Positions 32,777 through 42,568 are shown, counted from the stretch's first letter. The stretch is 44,775 nt of DNA from JBGPJM01 sp041485385 (GCA_041485385.1 JBGPJM010000015.1:1-44775), one strand, 5' to 3'. Numbers and translations are program-made. The notes: generated from the letters alone by a model not told the origin.

Positions 32777-34377
32777 TGCTCCACCGTTTCCTCGCCGCGC
32801 ATCGCTGGCATCTGCCGCTGGTTCTGCTGGTCTGCGCGCTGGTCTACTGGCCGCTCCTGGGCCGGCCGGGCTTCGGCGCAACCGAGGGGCACCGCGTGGC
32901 CCCGGCTTGGCACATGCTTGAGTCCGGTGATTTCTGGCGGCTGGAGCTCTTCGGCCAGACCTACCTCCGCAAGCCGCCCGGAATGCCCTGGGCCGTCGCC
33001 GCCTCGACGGCCATCCTCGGGCACACCGAGTTCGCCGCCCGGGCTGTCTCCGCCGCGGCGTCGACACTCATGGCCCTCGTGGCCTTCGTCTTCGCCACGC
33101 GATGGTTCGGGCGGCCCTACGGCCTGGCCGCGGGGCTCGCGCAGGCGCTGACGCCCGTCTTCTGGCTCTCCGGGCGGGTCGCCGAGATCGAGCCGCTGAA
33201 CGCGCTGGGCACGCAGCTCGGCGCATTTGCGCTGCTCGATCTCGTACTCCGTCCCCCCCACGCCTCAGCGCCGGCCCGCCCCGTGACCCTCGGCATGATC
33301 GCCGTGGGGTCCCTCGGGCTCGTCATCGCCGTGCTCGCCAAGGGCCCAGCGGGCCTCGCCGCCCTCGGCGCGCTGCTCGCCGGCGTCTGCATTGCCGCCC
33401 GATCGGCCCGCCTCCTCCTTCGTCCGGCGCTCTTGATCTCCCTGGGCCTCGCGGCGGGCGTGCTCGGTGCGATCACCCTCCGCCTCGCCGCCGCCAACCC
33501 CACCGACGGCGCGGTCACGCAGGACTTCTCGGAGTTCACCTGGGCCAGCGCGACGCTGCTCAAGTGGCTGTGGATGCCCATCGGCGCGTTCATGGCTACC
33601 TGGCCCGCCTCGTTCTCGCTCGTCTTCCCCTTCGGCGCCGACGCCCGGCGCGAGGCGAGCCCCACCCCCCCCACTCCCCCCACCCCCGACTCACCGCTGG
33701 ACCGCGGCTTCCTCGCCGCCCAATCGCTCGCGCTCGCCTGGCTTCTCCACCTGGCCTTCCTCCTGGCGCTCGGCGTGACCAACCCGAGGTACGTCTTCCC
33801 GGGCGCCGTATTCCTGGCCCCGCAACTGGCCTACATGGCCCGGGGAATCGCCCTCTCAGCCCCCAGCGCGTTCACCCGCACCCGGCGCCTGATCGCACGC
33901 GTCTTCACGCTCTGGCTCCCGGCCGTCTATCCGGTGTTAATGCTCCTGCTCGCGCTTTCCTGGATCGCCTACAACGCGGCCAGGGCCAATCGCAACGAAG
34001 GCCGCGACGCCGGCTTCCAGCTCGCCACCACGCTCCCCGACGGCGCCGAGCTCTGGGCCAGCGACCTGGTCGAGGCACGCCCCGACGTGCTCCTCTACGC
34101 CCGGCTCTACGCCGCGCGGGAACACATCCGCCTCACCCCTCGCTGGATGAGGGAGGAGATCTTCGCGGGCGATCTGCCCGATACCACGCCGGGTGCACCG
34201 CGATTTCTCCTTCTCCGCGCCGACGACGGCAGCAATGAGGAGGACCGCTACCGGTCGCACATCCGATCCGGGCGCCTCACGCGGATCTGGACGTGGCGCG
34301 TCGCCAAGTACTCGTTCACGCTCTACCAGACCGGTCCCGCCGCCCCGCCCGCGGGCACCCCTCCGCGTTCGCCCTGA
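32776..34377 (+). CDS. ArnT-like glycosyltransferase (GT83/PMT family membrane protein)
   Basis: A 533-residue polytopic protein of the ArnT/PMT superfamily, which moves sugars from polyprenyl-phosphate donors to lipids or proteins on the outer side of the membrane. The N-terminal catalytic loop fits: PGFGATEGHRVAPAWHMLES, GDFWRLELFGQTYLRKPPGM and PWAVA, with the acidic residue after GAT and the KPP motif. About ten hydrophobic segments follow, then a soluble C-terminal domain of about 140 residues. Coupling with the upstream membrane phosphatase suggests a joint role in envelope lipid or glycan modification; the target is unknown. Confidence 0.88.
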   Translation: MLHRFLAAHRWHLPLVLLVCALVYWPLLGRPGFGATEGHRVAPAWHMLESGDFWRLELFGQTYLRKPPGMPWAVAASTAILGHTEFAARAVSAAASTLMALVAFVFATRWFGRPYGLAAGLAQALTPVFWLSGRVAEIEPLNALGTQLGAFALLDLVLRPPHASAPARPVTLGMIAVGSLGLVIAVLAKGPAGLAALGALLAGVCIAARSARLLLRPALLISLGLAAGVLGAITLRLAAANPTDGAVTQDFSEFTWASATLLKWLWMPIGAFMATWPASFSLVFPFGADARREASPTPPTPPTPDSPLDRGFLAAQSLALAWLLHLAFLLALGVTNPRYVFPGAVFLAPQLAYMARGIALSAPSAFTRTRRLIARVFTLWLPAVYPVLMLLLALSWIAYNAARANRNEGRDAGFQLATTLPDGAELWASDLVEARPDVLLYARLYAAREHIRLTPRWMREEIFAGDLPDTTPGAPRFLLLRADDGSNEEDRYRSHIRSGRLTRIWTWRVAKYSFTLYQTGPAAPPAGTPPRSP

Positions 34378-34419
34378 CCTCGCGGTCCGCGCCGGTCCGC
34401 TTCGCCCCGCGGCAGTTCC

Positions 34420-35172
34420 TCACGCGTGGAAGAACACCCCCCGCAGACGCCGCACCGGCGGCGCCTCGTCGTCGGAGAAGTCGTCCATCGGGCGCATCGG
34501 CCTCAGCCCCGCCGCCTCCATCAGCCCCGCGAGCTCGCCCGACGTGAGCGGCCAGGGCGGGCCGTCCACCTGCTCGAGCAACTGCGACTCGTCCCGTGCG
34601 CGGCAGATGGTGAGGACCACGCCCCGCGGACTCGCCAGCGACCCAAGGGCCGATGCGGCGTCCTCTCGCTGCGTGGGGTGCAGCGACTGCAGCGTGTAGT
34701 TCTCGATGACCAGGTCGAATCGGTGCCGGAACTTTTCGGGCGGTTTCAGCAGATCCGCCGCCACAAAGCACGACGCCTGATCCGGGAACCGGCGCCGCGC
34801 CCAGCTGATCGCCGTCGGCGACACGTCGAACCCGATCGCGTCGTACCCGCGGGCCGTCAGTTCCGCCACGTCGTCCCCCAGCCCGCACCCCACCACCACC
34901 ACCCGCGCCCCCGGCCTCACCAGCCCCGGCGCCTCGGCGTTCAGCCACGACACCATCATCGGGTTCGCTCGCCCGTGCGCCCAGCGCACCTTGTTCATGT
35001 CCCCCGCCGCCGTTGCGTACACCGACTCGTGCCACGCCCCCAGGCCCGCCACGACCTCCACCCCGCCGGCGCCGCCCGCCACCGCGGCAGCTCCATCCGC
35101 TTCGCGCCGTCGGAGGCCGCCCGGGGAAGTGAAAACCTTCGACTCCTGAGTCGGCTCGTAGGTGCCCGCCAT
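34420..35172 (-). CDS. Class I SAM-dependent methyltransferase
   Basis: A 250-residue Rossmann-fold methyltransferase. Motif I is VVVVGCGLGDDVAELTARG, motif II GFDVSPTAISWARRRF and motif IV FDLVIENYTLQSLHP. The overall pattern is close to thiopurine-methyltransferase-like and small-molecule methyltransferases; the substrate is unknown. AAAGGAGG lies seven bases before ATG 35172, so the longer open frame to 35379 is not used. A good -10 (TACAAT, minus strand 35286-35281) lies upstream. It converges on the ArnT-like gene with a 42-bp gap. Confidence 0.9.
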   Translation of the reverse strand: MAGTYEPTQESKVFTSPGGLRRREADGAAAVAGGAGGVEVVAGLGAWHESVYATAAGDMNKVRWAHGRANPMMVSWLNAEAPGLVRPGARVVVVGCGLGDDVAELTARGYDAIGFDVSPTAISWARRRFPDQASCFVAADLLKPPEKFRHRFDLVIENYTLQSLHPTQREDAASALGSLASPRGVVLTICRARDESQLLEQVDGPPWPLTSGELAGLMEAAGLRPMRPMDDFSDDEAPPVRRLRGVFFHA

Positions 35173-35560
35173 GTCGCCGCCTCCTTTGCCGGCGCGCCCG
35201 AACCTCGCGCCACGCGAAAGCCTCAACCCCGACAGAGCCCCACGATCGACACGTCCGATCCCGACCAGCAACCGGCCTTTATTGTAACAGTCCGGTCGCT
35301 CAAAGCGAAGATCTTTCAGGCCCGCCCGCCATGTGCCGACCATGCACTCGGCCCCTGAAAGGGAGCAGAAGAGCCCCACCGCTTCCGGGCAGGAGCCGAA
35401 GGAAACGAGGCGGCGCCGAGAACAGCAGCCGGCACTCCGGGACGACAGCGACGGGGCGACGGCGCCCCGTGCGCGCGCAGAAAAGCCCCCGCCGAGAGGC
35501 GGGGGCTTGGGGGTGCGTTAGAGAAACGCTGCCAGGTTGTTGGGGAGGCGGGGCTGTTTA
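35173..35560. other. Gene-free interval with tandem hairpins
   Basis: It contains the promoter side of the methyltransferase gene and the terminator of the large secreted protein. Next to the terminator is a second perfect stem, ACGGGGCG-ACGG-CGCCCCGT (35451-35470), without a T-run. I see no gene in it. Confidence 0.6.
35482..35507 (-). terminator. Terminator of the 35561-38836 gene
   Basis: AAGCCCCCGCC-GAGA-GGCGGGGGCTT, a perfect 11-bp stem. On the minus strand it continues into TTTTC. It lies 54 bp past the stop. Confidence 0.88.
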
Positions 35561-38500
35561 TTAGTTGCAGCCGGGCGGGTGGTTGAAGAAGCAGTTCAGG
35601 AAGTCGAAGAAGTCCTGGCTGTTGACCGAGCCGCTGTTGTTGAAGTCCGCGCCGCAGGCCAGCGGGGTGGCGGAGAAGAAGCAGTTCAGGAAGTCGAAGA
35701 AGTCCTGGCTGTTGACCGAGCCGCTGTGGTTGAAGTCGCAGGGGCAGAGGTTGGGGCAGGGGCCGCCGGGCCTGATGTCCTCGAACGCGTTCTGGCAACT
35801 GGTCGCTACGTAGGCACCTCCAACGAACGTCAGGTGCTGGCAGGTACCGATAGTGCCCGGATTGATCGAGGTGCCCGCGCTGCCGTCGGCGTTCTCAACA
35901 CCGATGGACGGCGAGTTCGGAGAGAGGCTGCCGTAGCGGAACTCGACGTCGTTGGTGCCCTCGTAGAGGATCGCCTCGAAGGTCGAGGGGCCGGTGCCAT
36001 TGAAGTGCTGCACGTCCTGCCACTGGCAGACAAAGCGATGGCTGCCGGCGGTTCCGAGGGTCTGGTAGTACATGTGACCGCCGGTGTCGGTGCGCCAATC
36101 GTCCCAGTACGGGCAGACCAGGTTGTTCGGCACGAGGGGCGACGGGATCACGTCGTTGACGAAGGTGAGGAAGTCTGCGAGGTTGAAGCTCATGACGCCG
36201 TTGCTGCCGATCTGGATGTCGGTGTAGGTGTTGCCGAAGAAGGTGAAGCTGAAGCCCAGCGGGACGGTCGCGCCGACGTCATCGCCGGCGGGCCCGGGGA
36301 TGCCGCCCGGGCAGGTGGAGCCATCGCCGCCGTAGACGCCGCCCGCCTGCTGGCAGGCGGCCGGAGTCATGATGCTGCACGACTGGCTGAGGCAGCATCG
36401 ACCGACGATCGGCTGCGGGCAGATGTCCGCGGTCAGGGTGATCCAGTAGTCATTGCTCCCGGAGTCGCAGGGGTTGCCGGCGAACCCATTGTCGCCAGCG
36501 AAGAAGCGGTAGATGCCCGGGGTGACCGAGGTCGAAATAGTGACCACGTCGCAGGGGAGGCCGCCGTTGGCGGTCGCCAGGACCGCGGGCGGGCAGTTGC
36601 CGTCGAGGATGAACAGACGCAGCGGGAACTCGGCCGAGCCGGTCAACGTCAGCGTTGTCGGGACGGAGATCTGGATCTCGTACCAGTCCGTGTCACGCCA
36701 GTTCTGGTCGGCCCAGGCCGTGCCGGCGTAAGACTGGCCGCAGAGGATGGGCAGGAACACGGGCGGGGTGCTGTTGCAGCCGCCATCGACCGTGTCGTTC
36801 GGCGGAATCGTGCTGTCGCAGGGCTCGGGCTCCGTGATCGCACTGGCCGGGGGAACCAGGACGCAGGGGGGCAGGAGGGCGATGGAGAACTGGCCCGCGC
36901 CGGTGCCGCCGACGAAGCCCGCGAGGTTGAGGAGGTAGTGGGTGCCGGCCGTGGCGTTCCAGCTGATCTGGGTCTGGAGGCCGCAGAAATCGTCAAGGCA
37001 CTGGATGTCGGTGCCGCCGCACGTATCGAACCGGGACAGGACGGTGTCCTGCGTGGTCAGGGTGCAGGTGGAGAAGACCGCCAGGCCGTTGTCGGAGGCC
37101 GTGTAGTCGTACCAGACGTCGCTGCCGCCGGCGCCGCAGGTGATCGCGCCGTCGGTCGTCGCGCCGCAGGTGCTGTAGTCAAAGGTGCCCTCGCCGACCG
37201 CCTGGGCGTTGGCACAGTCGTTGTTGGGGGGGGGAGGCGGAGCGCAGATGGAGCCGTCGCCGATCGCGAGGTTGTAGCAGATAGCCAGGTCGATCTGGAT
37301 TGTGTCAGAGCACTCATACAGGCCGTTGAGGTTGCCGTCCTGCACGGCGTGGGTGTTGCCGTTGGAGCCGTCGCTCTGCGTCCAGAAGAAGCTGTCGCCC
37401 GTGCAGTAGTTCTGGATCTCGACCCAGATGCACGTGCCGGCCGTCACGGCCACCGGGCGGGAGAACGTCGCGGTGAACTCCATCTCGTTGCGACCGAACA
37501 GGATGATCCCGTCCGGAGCCGGGCCGGTCACCGCCATGTCCACGCCCTGCACGAACTGGTCGATCACCGCGCTCTGATCAGGCAGGAAGCTGTTGCTGGA
37601 GTAGAAGGTGATCTGGACGTTGTCGGGCACCGGCGTGTTGTTGAAGTACACGCCGTACCAGCAGATGTTGGTGATGCTGCCGCTGGCCGCCGGGTTGAAG
37701 TCCTCGGCGATCAGGAAGTTGGTCATGTTGTAGGCGTTGGTCAGGCTCCGGCCCTGGCACTGGGTCGCCTGGTCGGCCGTGCACGCCAGTGGCTGGATGG
37801 TGTTGCACTCGATGGTGAACGTGCCCTGGCCGCCGGTGGCAAACGGGTACGCCCCGAGGCGGATGATGTACTGCGTGCCGGGGGTGGGATCCCACTCCAC
37901 CGAGCTCTGCAGGGCGCAGGAGTCGTCGTTGCAGGCGACGATCGTCGAGTCGTCCACCGGGCAGTTGGGGCCGGTGTAGATGGCGACCTTCGTGTCAACG
38001 GCGGTCTGCGCGCAGGTGAACACGCGGGCGCGCTGCCCGGGGTTGCAGTCGGCCGTCCAGCGGTACCACAGGTCGTGCGCGATCACCGGGGTGCCGAAGA
38101 AGGTGCAGATCGCGTTGTCCGGGCCGCTGGTCGTCGCGAGGGTGGAGTCAAATGCAAACGGGCCGTGCCCCGTGATGACCGTCGCGCCGGAGCACTCGTC
38201 GTTGGCGGGCGGGCCGCCGAACGAACCGGCCCAGCCGAGGACGCCGGTGCCCGTCGCGTTGAAGAAGCCCGATACGCAGATGAAATAGTGCGTCCCGGAC
38301 GTGACCGCGAACGTGATGCTGGACGCGAGCCCGCAGGTGTCGTCGTTGCACGCCAACTGAGCGCCGCCGCAGGCGGAGAACGCCCCCAGCACCGAGTCGT
38401 AGGTCGCGCTGCCGCCCTGGGCCGGGCAGAAGCTGAAGGTCTCGCTGCCGGTGCCCGGCGAGGTCCAGTCGTACCACACGTCGGGGCTGGTGCCCGAGGC

Positions 38501-38836
38501 GCCGCAGGTGGTGGCGCCGTCGTGCGTCGCGCCGATGGTGCTCGTCGCGTCGGTGCCCGAGGCGCCGCTGATCGGGGTCGCCGTCGCACAGGAGTCGCTC
38601 CCGTTGCGCGGCTGAGGAAGGACGACAGGCCCGGATTGGGCCTTCCCGGATCCGGCGAGCGATGCGCCGGGGAAGATGGCCGTGTTCTTCTGACCGACCT
38701 GAGCCTGCGGAGACAGGATCCCGGTCTTCGACTGCCTTCCCGGCAGGACCTTATCCTGAGCCATGGCCGTACCGGCTGTCGCGCCGACGATCGCCAGCAG
38801 CCCAAAGGTCGTACAGAAACCGATACTGTTCTTCAA
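35561..38836 (-). CDS. Giant secreted repeat protein with dockerin-like C-terminus
   Basis: A 1091-residue exported protein. It starts at TTG, supported by AGGAGGTG six bases upstream and by the signal peptide FGLLAIVGATAGTAMAQ just after it. Residues about 75-470 hold beta-domain repeats, each with NDxCA, an FD/T..AT.DG...CG segment, DVWYDWT-like and a C-rich CNDD.C strand; similar repeats are found in planctomycete surface proteins. Later come a Cys-rich RCCLSQSCSIMTPAACQQAG motif, a nidogen-like domain (GFSFTFFGNTYTDIQIGSNG) and two DFN(H/N)SGSVNSQDFFDFLNCFF dockerin-like repeats. No catalytic site is seen; a structural or adhesive surface role is likely. Confidence 0.85.
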   Translation of the reverse strand: MKNSIGFCTTFGLLAIVGATAGTAMAQDKVLPGRQSKTGILSPQAQVGQKNTAIFPGASLAGSGKAQSGPVVLPQPRNGSDSCATATPISGASGTDATSTIGATHDGATTCGASGTSPDVWYDWTSPGTGSETFSFCPAQGGSATYDSVLGAFSACGGAQLACNDDTCGLASSITFAVTSGTHYFICVSGFFNATGTGVLGWAGSFGGPPANDECSGATVITGHGPFAFDSTLATTSGPDNAICTFFGTPVIAHDLWYRWTADCNPGQRARVFTCAQTAVDTKVAIYTGPNCPVDDSTIVACNDDSCALQSSVEWDPTPGTQYIIRLGAYPFATGGQGTFTIECNTIQPLACTADQATQCQGRSLTNAYNMTNFLIAEDFNPAASGSITNICWYGVYFNNTPVPDNVQITFYSSNSFLPDQSAVIDQFVQGVDMAVTGPAPDGIILFGRNEMEFTATFSRPVAVTAGTCIWVEIQNYCTGDSFFWTQSDGSNGNTHAVQDGNLNGLYECSDTIQIDLAICYNLAIGDGSICAPPPPPNNDCANAQAVGEGTFDYSTCGATTDGAITCGAGGSDVWYDYTASDNGLAVFSTCTLTTQDTVLSRFDTCGGTDIQCLDDFCGLQTQISWNATAGTHYLLNLAGFVGGTGAGQFSIALLPPCVLVPPASAITEPEPCDSTIPPNDTVDGGCNSTPPVFLPILCGQSYAGTAWADQNWRDTDWYEIQISVPTTLTLTGSAEFPLRLFILDGNCPPAVLATANGGLPCDVVTISTSVTPGIYRFFAGDNGFAGNPCDSGSNDYWITLTADICPQPIVGRCCLSQSCSIMTPAACQQAGGVYGGDGSTCPGGIPGPAGDDVGATVPLGFSFTFFGNTYTDIQIGSNGVMSFNLADFLTFVNDVIPSPLVPNNLVCPYWDDWRTDTGGHMYYQTLGTAGSHRFVCQWQDVQHFNGTGPSTFEAILYEGTNDVEFRYGSLSPNSPSIGVENADGSAGTSINPGTIGTCQHLTFVGGAYVATSCQNAFEDIRPGGPCPNLCPCDFNHSGSVNSQDFFDFLNCFFSATPLACGADFNNSGSVNSQDFFDFLNCFFNHPPGCN
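35585..35735 (-). repeat. 90-bp direct repeat encoding two dockerin-like units
   Basis: About 60 bp starting at 35585 recur from 35675 with essentially one base changed, and both encode SGSVNSQDFFDFLNCFF. Synonymous positions are also kept, which points to recent duplication or gene conversion rather than selection on protein alone. Confidence 0.85.
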
Positions 38837-39179
38837 AAGACACCTCCTCTACGATTGCGTCAAGACACGGCGGAGACGCCACGCCCAGCTACAGCGCTAG
38901 GTGAACACGACCCGACCGTGCCGAAAGAAAGCCACTGAGTATGTTTAATAACCTATTTTGGCCCGCGCATCAAGGTTCAACGACAAAAAAGACGCAAAAT
39001 CGAACGTCAGGGAACTTTTCCCATACCCCCCTCTCACGTCCTTTCCCCCCTCGGTCACACCTGCCGCGCCCTGTCCCTGCTGCATCCCTCTTACCCATTC
39101 CCCCACTCCTGTTGACACACCGCCGTCCAACCCGAACGCCTCCTGATCAATCCGCCCCCGTTGTCCCGTCAAGTCACTC
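38837..39179. other. AT-richer promoter region between the two giant genes
   Basis: It holds the promoter of the 35561-38836 gene and a weak GGGAA-CTT-TTCCC palindrome (about 39009-39021). Otherwise it is a pyrimidine-rich stretch with no gene. Confidence 0.6.
38945..38973 (-). promoter_or_regulatory. Sigma-70-type promoter of the giant secreted protein
   Basis: On the minus strand TTGATG (38973-38968), 17-nt spacer, TATTAA (38950-38945). It would give a 5' leader of about 100 nt before the TTG start at 38836. Confidence 0.7.
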
Positions 39180-42100
39180 TTACGGGCACCCGGCGAAGAA
39201 ACATCCCAGGAAGTCGAAGAAGTCCTGGCTGTTCGTGCCGTCAACGCCGTTAAAGTCGGCGTTCCCGGCAAAGAACGAAACGAGAAAATCAAAAAAGTCC
39301 TGGCTGTTCAACCCGCCCACCCCGTTCCAATCGCACGGGCAGGGCGCCTGGCAGTTGAACACCTCCAGCCCGAAATCGTCCACCCCGGCCTCCACCGTCG
39401 AGTCGGCCCCGAGGTCCGACGCGACAAACCTCACCCGCACCTGCGAGGTCAGCGCCACCACGTCACCCACCAGCAGCTCGTGGTACACCCACCCGCCGGC
39501 CGTGCCGGCTCCTCCTGGACCGACGGTCTCCGCCACCACCCACGTCACACCGTTATCAGGGGACAGCTCGACGGTGAACACGTCGGAGTTCGGCGCCGGG
39601 CCGGTGCTGTTGTTGTACCACCGCCAGTAGCCCATGGTCACGGCCGCGCTGGACGAACTCGCCCATTGGGACAGGTCGAGCGCGGGCGACACCAGCGACG
39701 TCCGGCCACCGTCCACGTCGATCGACACGCCCGTGGTCGTGTCCTGCCCCGTCACCCAGCACCTCGTGCCGGCCCCCGGAGTGTGGTCCGCCGGGGGCGA
39801 CGGCGCCGACGGGTTCGGCGTCACGCGCGTCCAGATCCCGCCCGTGGCGTTGTCTCCCGCCGCGGCACCGCCCACCGACCACCCCAGGTCGCTCTCGAAG
39901 TCGTCGTTCAGCACGGTGGCCAGCGTCCCGACCCGGGCCGTGAACGGCGCGCTCGCCCCGCTCGGCGGCAGCGTCACCACGCCCGTGGCCACCCCCTGGG
40001 CCGTGAAGTAGAACTCCGGCGCGTCGCCGCACGCAGGCGCCGGCAGGTTGCCTATGTACGCCCCGCCGCCCGAATCGGTCATCACCACGGATTGGAAGGC
40101 CGAGGTGTCGAAGCGCCACAGCAGCTGCACGCTCCCCGGCACGACCGTGTCGGCGCCGGGGTTCACCGTGACCGACATCGGCGTGCTCATCCCCGGCGCG
40201 ATGATCGTCGGAGTCGGCCCCGCGTCCATCGTCAGCCCCGGCGGCAGGTTCGCCACGTCCCCGGTCACCACCACGGCGTACCCCTGCGTCCCCTGGTTGA
40301 CCGCTGTCGCACGCACCCGCACCGTCCACGCCCCCGTCGCCGGCGAGTTCAGCAGCACCTGCTCGACGTTGTCGCGGATGTCCCGGCTCCCGCCCGTGGC
40401 CGACTGCCCCGAGGCGAAGACGTTCCCCAGATACAGGTTCGACGCCGGGTCCACGACCTCCAGGTCGAGATCGTTGATCGCGGCGAACGCCGCACCCGAC
40501 GCCGCGGGCGGGTCCATCCACACCAGCGTCACCCGCAGCTTCTGCCCGGACGAGAGCACCGTCACCGTCGACTCGATGAACTGCCCCGTCGAGAGCCCCT
40601 CGGCGTTGTAGGTATCCTGCACGATCAGCTTCTTCGCGTCGCCCGCGAAGTACAGCGCATCATCGGCGAGCACGCGCCCCCACCCCTCCTGGTTGCTGGG
40701 ATACCCGGAGATCCCCGTCATGTCCGCGGCCGAGTTGAGCAGCGTCGCCTTCACCAGCGCCCCGCTGGGCAGGAACGCGTCGGAGCTGCGGCTCGTCCCG
40801 GTGGGGTACAGGCCGGACATGTAGTACTGGCGGACCAGCATCCCCGTCGCGGCCACCGCCGGCGAGGCCATCGAGGTCCCCGTCGCCGTCGTCAGGCCGC
40901 AGGACGTGCCCGCGCTCGCCGAGTTGGTGTTGCACCCCGGCGCGTAGATCTCCGGCTTGCGGCGACCGTCGGTGGTCGGCCCGCTCCCGCCCGAGCAGTG
41001 ATTCGCCTGGTTGGGCGTGTCCTGCGAGGCCCCCACGGCCAGCAGGTTCTTGGCGTTCTCGGGGTTCTTCAGCGTGCTCAGGTTCGTCACCGCCAGGCAG
41101 ACCAGGTCGTCCTCGTTGTTGTAGTTGAACGAGTCGAACCCGCGGCAGAGCGCGTTGTATGCCGTCGTCCCGTCGTCCCCCCACGAGTTGGTGTGCACCC
41201 GCGCGCCCTGGGTGTGGTGCAGGTTCAGTCGCATCATGACGTCCGTCTCGGTGAAGCTCGGGATCCCGTTGTAGACCACCTTCCCCAGGTACGCGATGCC
41301 GCGCGTCGCCGTCTCGTTCCCCGCGTCGCCGACGGCCGTGCCGCAGACGTGCGTGCCGTGGAACTCCGCCCCCGCGCCGGTGTTGTACGCCAGGATCTTG
41401 CGGTGCAGCGGGCCGATCGGGTTGGAGGGGTCGAAGAACGAGCAGTGGTTGCGGTCCAGGTGCGTGTCCAGGAGGCCCAGGATCTGCCCCTCGCCGTGCA
41501 GCCCGTGGTCGTAGAGCGGGTAGCTCCCGGCGACGTTGCTCTGGACGATCCACCGGTCGGTGTCGTTGCGGGGTTCGATCTCCGGCGATTCCTCGACGAA
41601 CTGCACCGGCTCGATCGCCGCCAGCGCGGGCACGTCCGCGGCGCGGAGGCTCGCGCTGAGCGTCTCGTTCCCGGCGATCTGCGAGATCCAGTGGACCTGG
41701 GCGTCCTTCATCGCCGCGATCGCGCGCAGCGCCGTGTCGGGCGCCTCGCCGGCGAAGAGCGTCACCAGCACCTCGACCTGCCCGGCCGCGCGGGCCTGGC
41801 GGCGCTCGGCCGTGAGGTACGTGCGCGTGCCGATCCCCGGGGCGATCTTCCACTCGGGCTTGAACGCCTCGAACCAGCGCACGAACTCGAGCCCGGCCAC
41901 GGCTTTGTTGTCGGCCGCGCCGAGCGTCACGATGAACGCGTTGAGCGGGAGGTAATCGCCGACGCGCACGCCCGCCGCGGTGAGACGCTCTCGCCACGCC
42001 GGGCGCATCGGCCCGTCGAGCTGCACGACCCAGCGGCCGGTGCGAGCGCCGCCCGCTTCGATCAGGCGCGCCAGCTCGGCGACGTCCCGCGCCCGCGACG

Positions 42101-42263
42101 CATCCACCGTCGCGGCCTGGAGATACAGCGACGTGGCGCTGACCTCGCCGATCACCGGCGGCGCCGGCTCGCCGCCCGGCGCATCGTCGCGGGCGCTGGC
42201 TCGCGCGGCGGGGTACCCCATCAGCGCGGCAACAGCCGCGACGGCGGCGAGATTGATCTTCAT
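39180..42263 (-). CDS. Giant secreted subtilisin-like protease (S8, KP-43-like) with dockerin-like tail
   Basis: A 1027-residue extracellular peptidase. The signal peptide is MKINLAAVAAVAALMGYPAA, followed by a propeptide of about 200 residues. The triad is Asp266 (GLLDTHLDRNH), His302 (FHGTHVCGTAVG) and Ser464 (GTSMASPAVAA). After the catalytic domain come a P-proprotein-like beta domain (VTLVWMDPPAA...DLDLEVVDP), an Ig-like stretch and a MAM/laminin-G-like beta-sandwich (FESDLGWSVGG...). Two CDWNGVGGLNSQDFFDFL-type repeats end the protein. The frame opens to 42473, but ATG 42263 gives the signal peptide and has GGAG upstream. It is unrelated in layout to the smaller protease at 13711 except for the triad and tail. 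Confidence 0.92.
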   Translation of the reverse strand: MKINLAAVAAVAALMGYPAARASARDDAPGGEPAPPVIGEVSATSLYLQAATVDASRARDVAELARLIEAGGARTGRWVVQLDGPMRPAWRERLTAAGVRVGDYLPLNAFIVTLGAADNKAVAGLEFVRWFEAFKPEWKIAPGIGTRTYLTAERRQARAAGQVEVLVTLFAGEAPDTALRAIAAMKDAQVHWISQIAGNETLSASLRAADVPALAAIEPVQFVEESPEIEPRNDTDRWIVQSNVAGSYPLYDHGLHGEGQILGLLDTHLDRNHCSFFDPSNPIGPLHRKILAYNTGAGAEFHGTHVCGTAVGDAGNETATRGIAYLGKVVYNGIPSFTETDVMMRLNLHHTQGARVHTNSWGDDGTTAYNALCRGFDSFNYNNEDDLVCLAVTNLSTLKNPENAKNLLAVGASQDTPNQANHCSGGSGPTTDGRRKPEIYAPGCNTNSASAGTSCGLTTATGTSMASPAVAATGMLVRQYYMSGLYPTGTSRSSDAFLPSGALVKATLLNSAADMTGISGYPSNQEGWGRVLADDALYFAGDAKKLIVQDTYNAEGLSTGQFIESTVTVLSSGQKLRVTLVWMDPPAASGAAFAAINDLDLEVVDPASNLYLGNVFASGQSATGGSRDIRDNVEQVLLNSPATGAWTVRVRATAVNQGTQGYAVVVTGDVANLPPGLTMDAGPTPTIIAPGMSTPMSVTVNPGADTVVPGSVQLLWRFDTSAFQSVVMTDSGGGAYIGNLPAPACGDAPEFYFTAQGVATGVVTLPPSGASAPFTARVGTLATVLNDDFESDLGWSVGGAAAGDNATGGIWTRVTPNPSAPSPPADHTPGAGTRCWVTGQDTTTGVSIDVDGGRTSLVSPALDLSQWASSSSAAVTMGYWRWYNNSTGPAPNSDVFTVELSPDNGVTWVVAETVGPGGAGTAGGWVYHELLVGDVVALTSQVRVRFVASDLGADSTVEAGVDDFGLEVFNCQAPCPCDWNGVGGLNSQDFFDFLVSFFAGNADFNGVDGTNSQDFFDFLGCFFAGCP

Positions 42264-42568
42264 CGTGGGCTCCGAGGAAAGCAGGAAACAGCTCTGGCCC
42301 CGGGCCGGCGCCAACAAAGGGTGCACGGCCACCGGACAGACCCAGAGAATAAAGGGATCAACTCCCCCCAACATAGCGTGTTGAGGGGCGAAAACCATAC
42401 CCCGAAGAGAGTGATGCTGCCGGTCGCGGACATCGGGCCGGTGCAGACGGACCGTGGCCGGATAACTCATCACCGGAATGGGGGGTGGGCACCCTGGCGC
42501 GGAGGAGAGCGGACGGCTGACGAGGAACGTGGGTACTCCCGCGCGGGGACGAGAGCTTTTGCCAGGAT
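42264..42568. other. Upstream region of the giant protease, no gene seen
   Basis: No good promoter pair was found close to the gene. A weak palindrome (CCCCAACA / TGTTG-A-GGGG, about 42366-42388) is the only structure. The transcript may start further upstream, possibly at leader B. Confidence 0.45.

Noticed and set aside
32909..32924. Sigma-54 promoter-like TGGCAC-N4-TTG
   Set aside because: It lies inside the ArnT-like coding sequence and not upstream of any gene.
35537..38938. Plus-strand open frame of 1133 codons
   Set aside because: Antisense of the giant secreted protein, which has a signal peptide, Shine-Dalgarno site, promoter and terminator.
39009..39021. GGGAA-CTT-TTCCC as the terminator of the giant protease
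   Set aside because: The stem is only 5 bp, lies about 160 bp past the stop and has no T-run on the minus strand.
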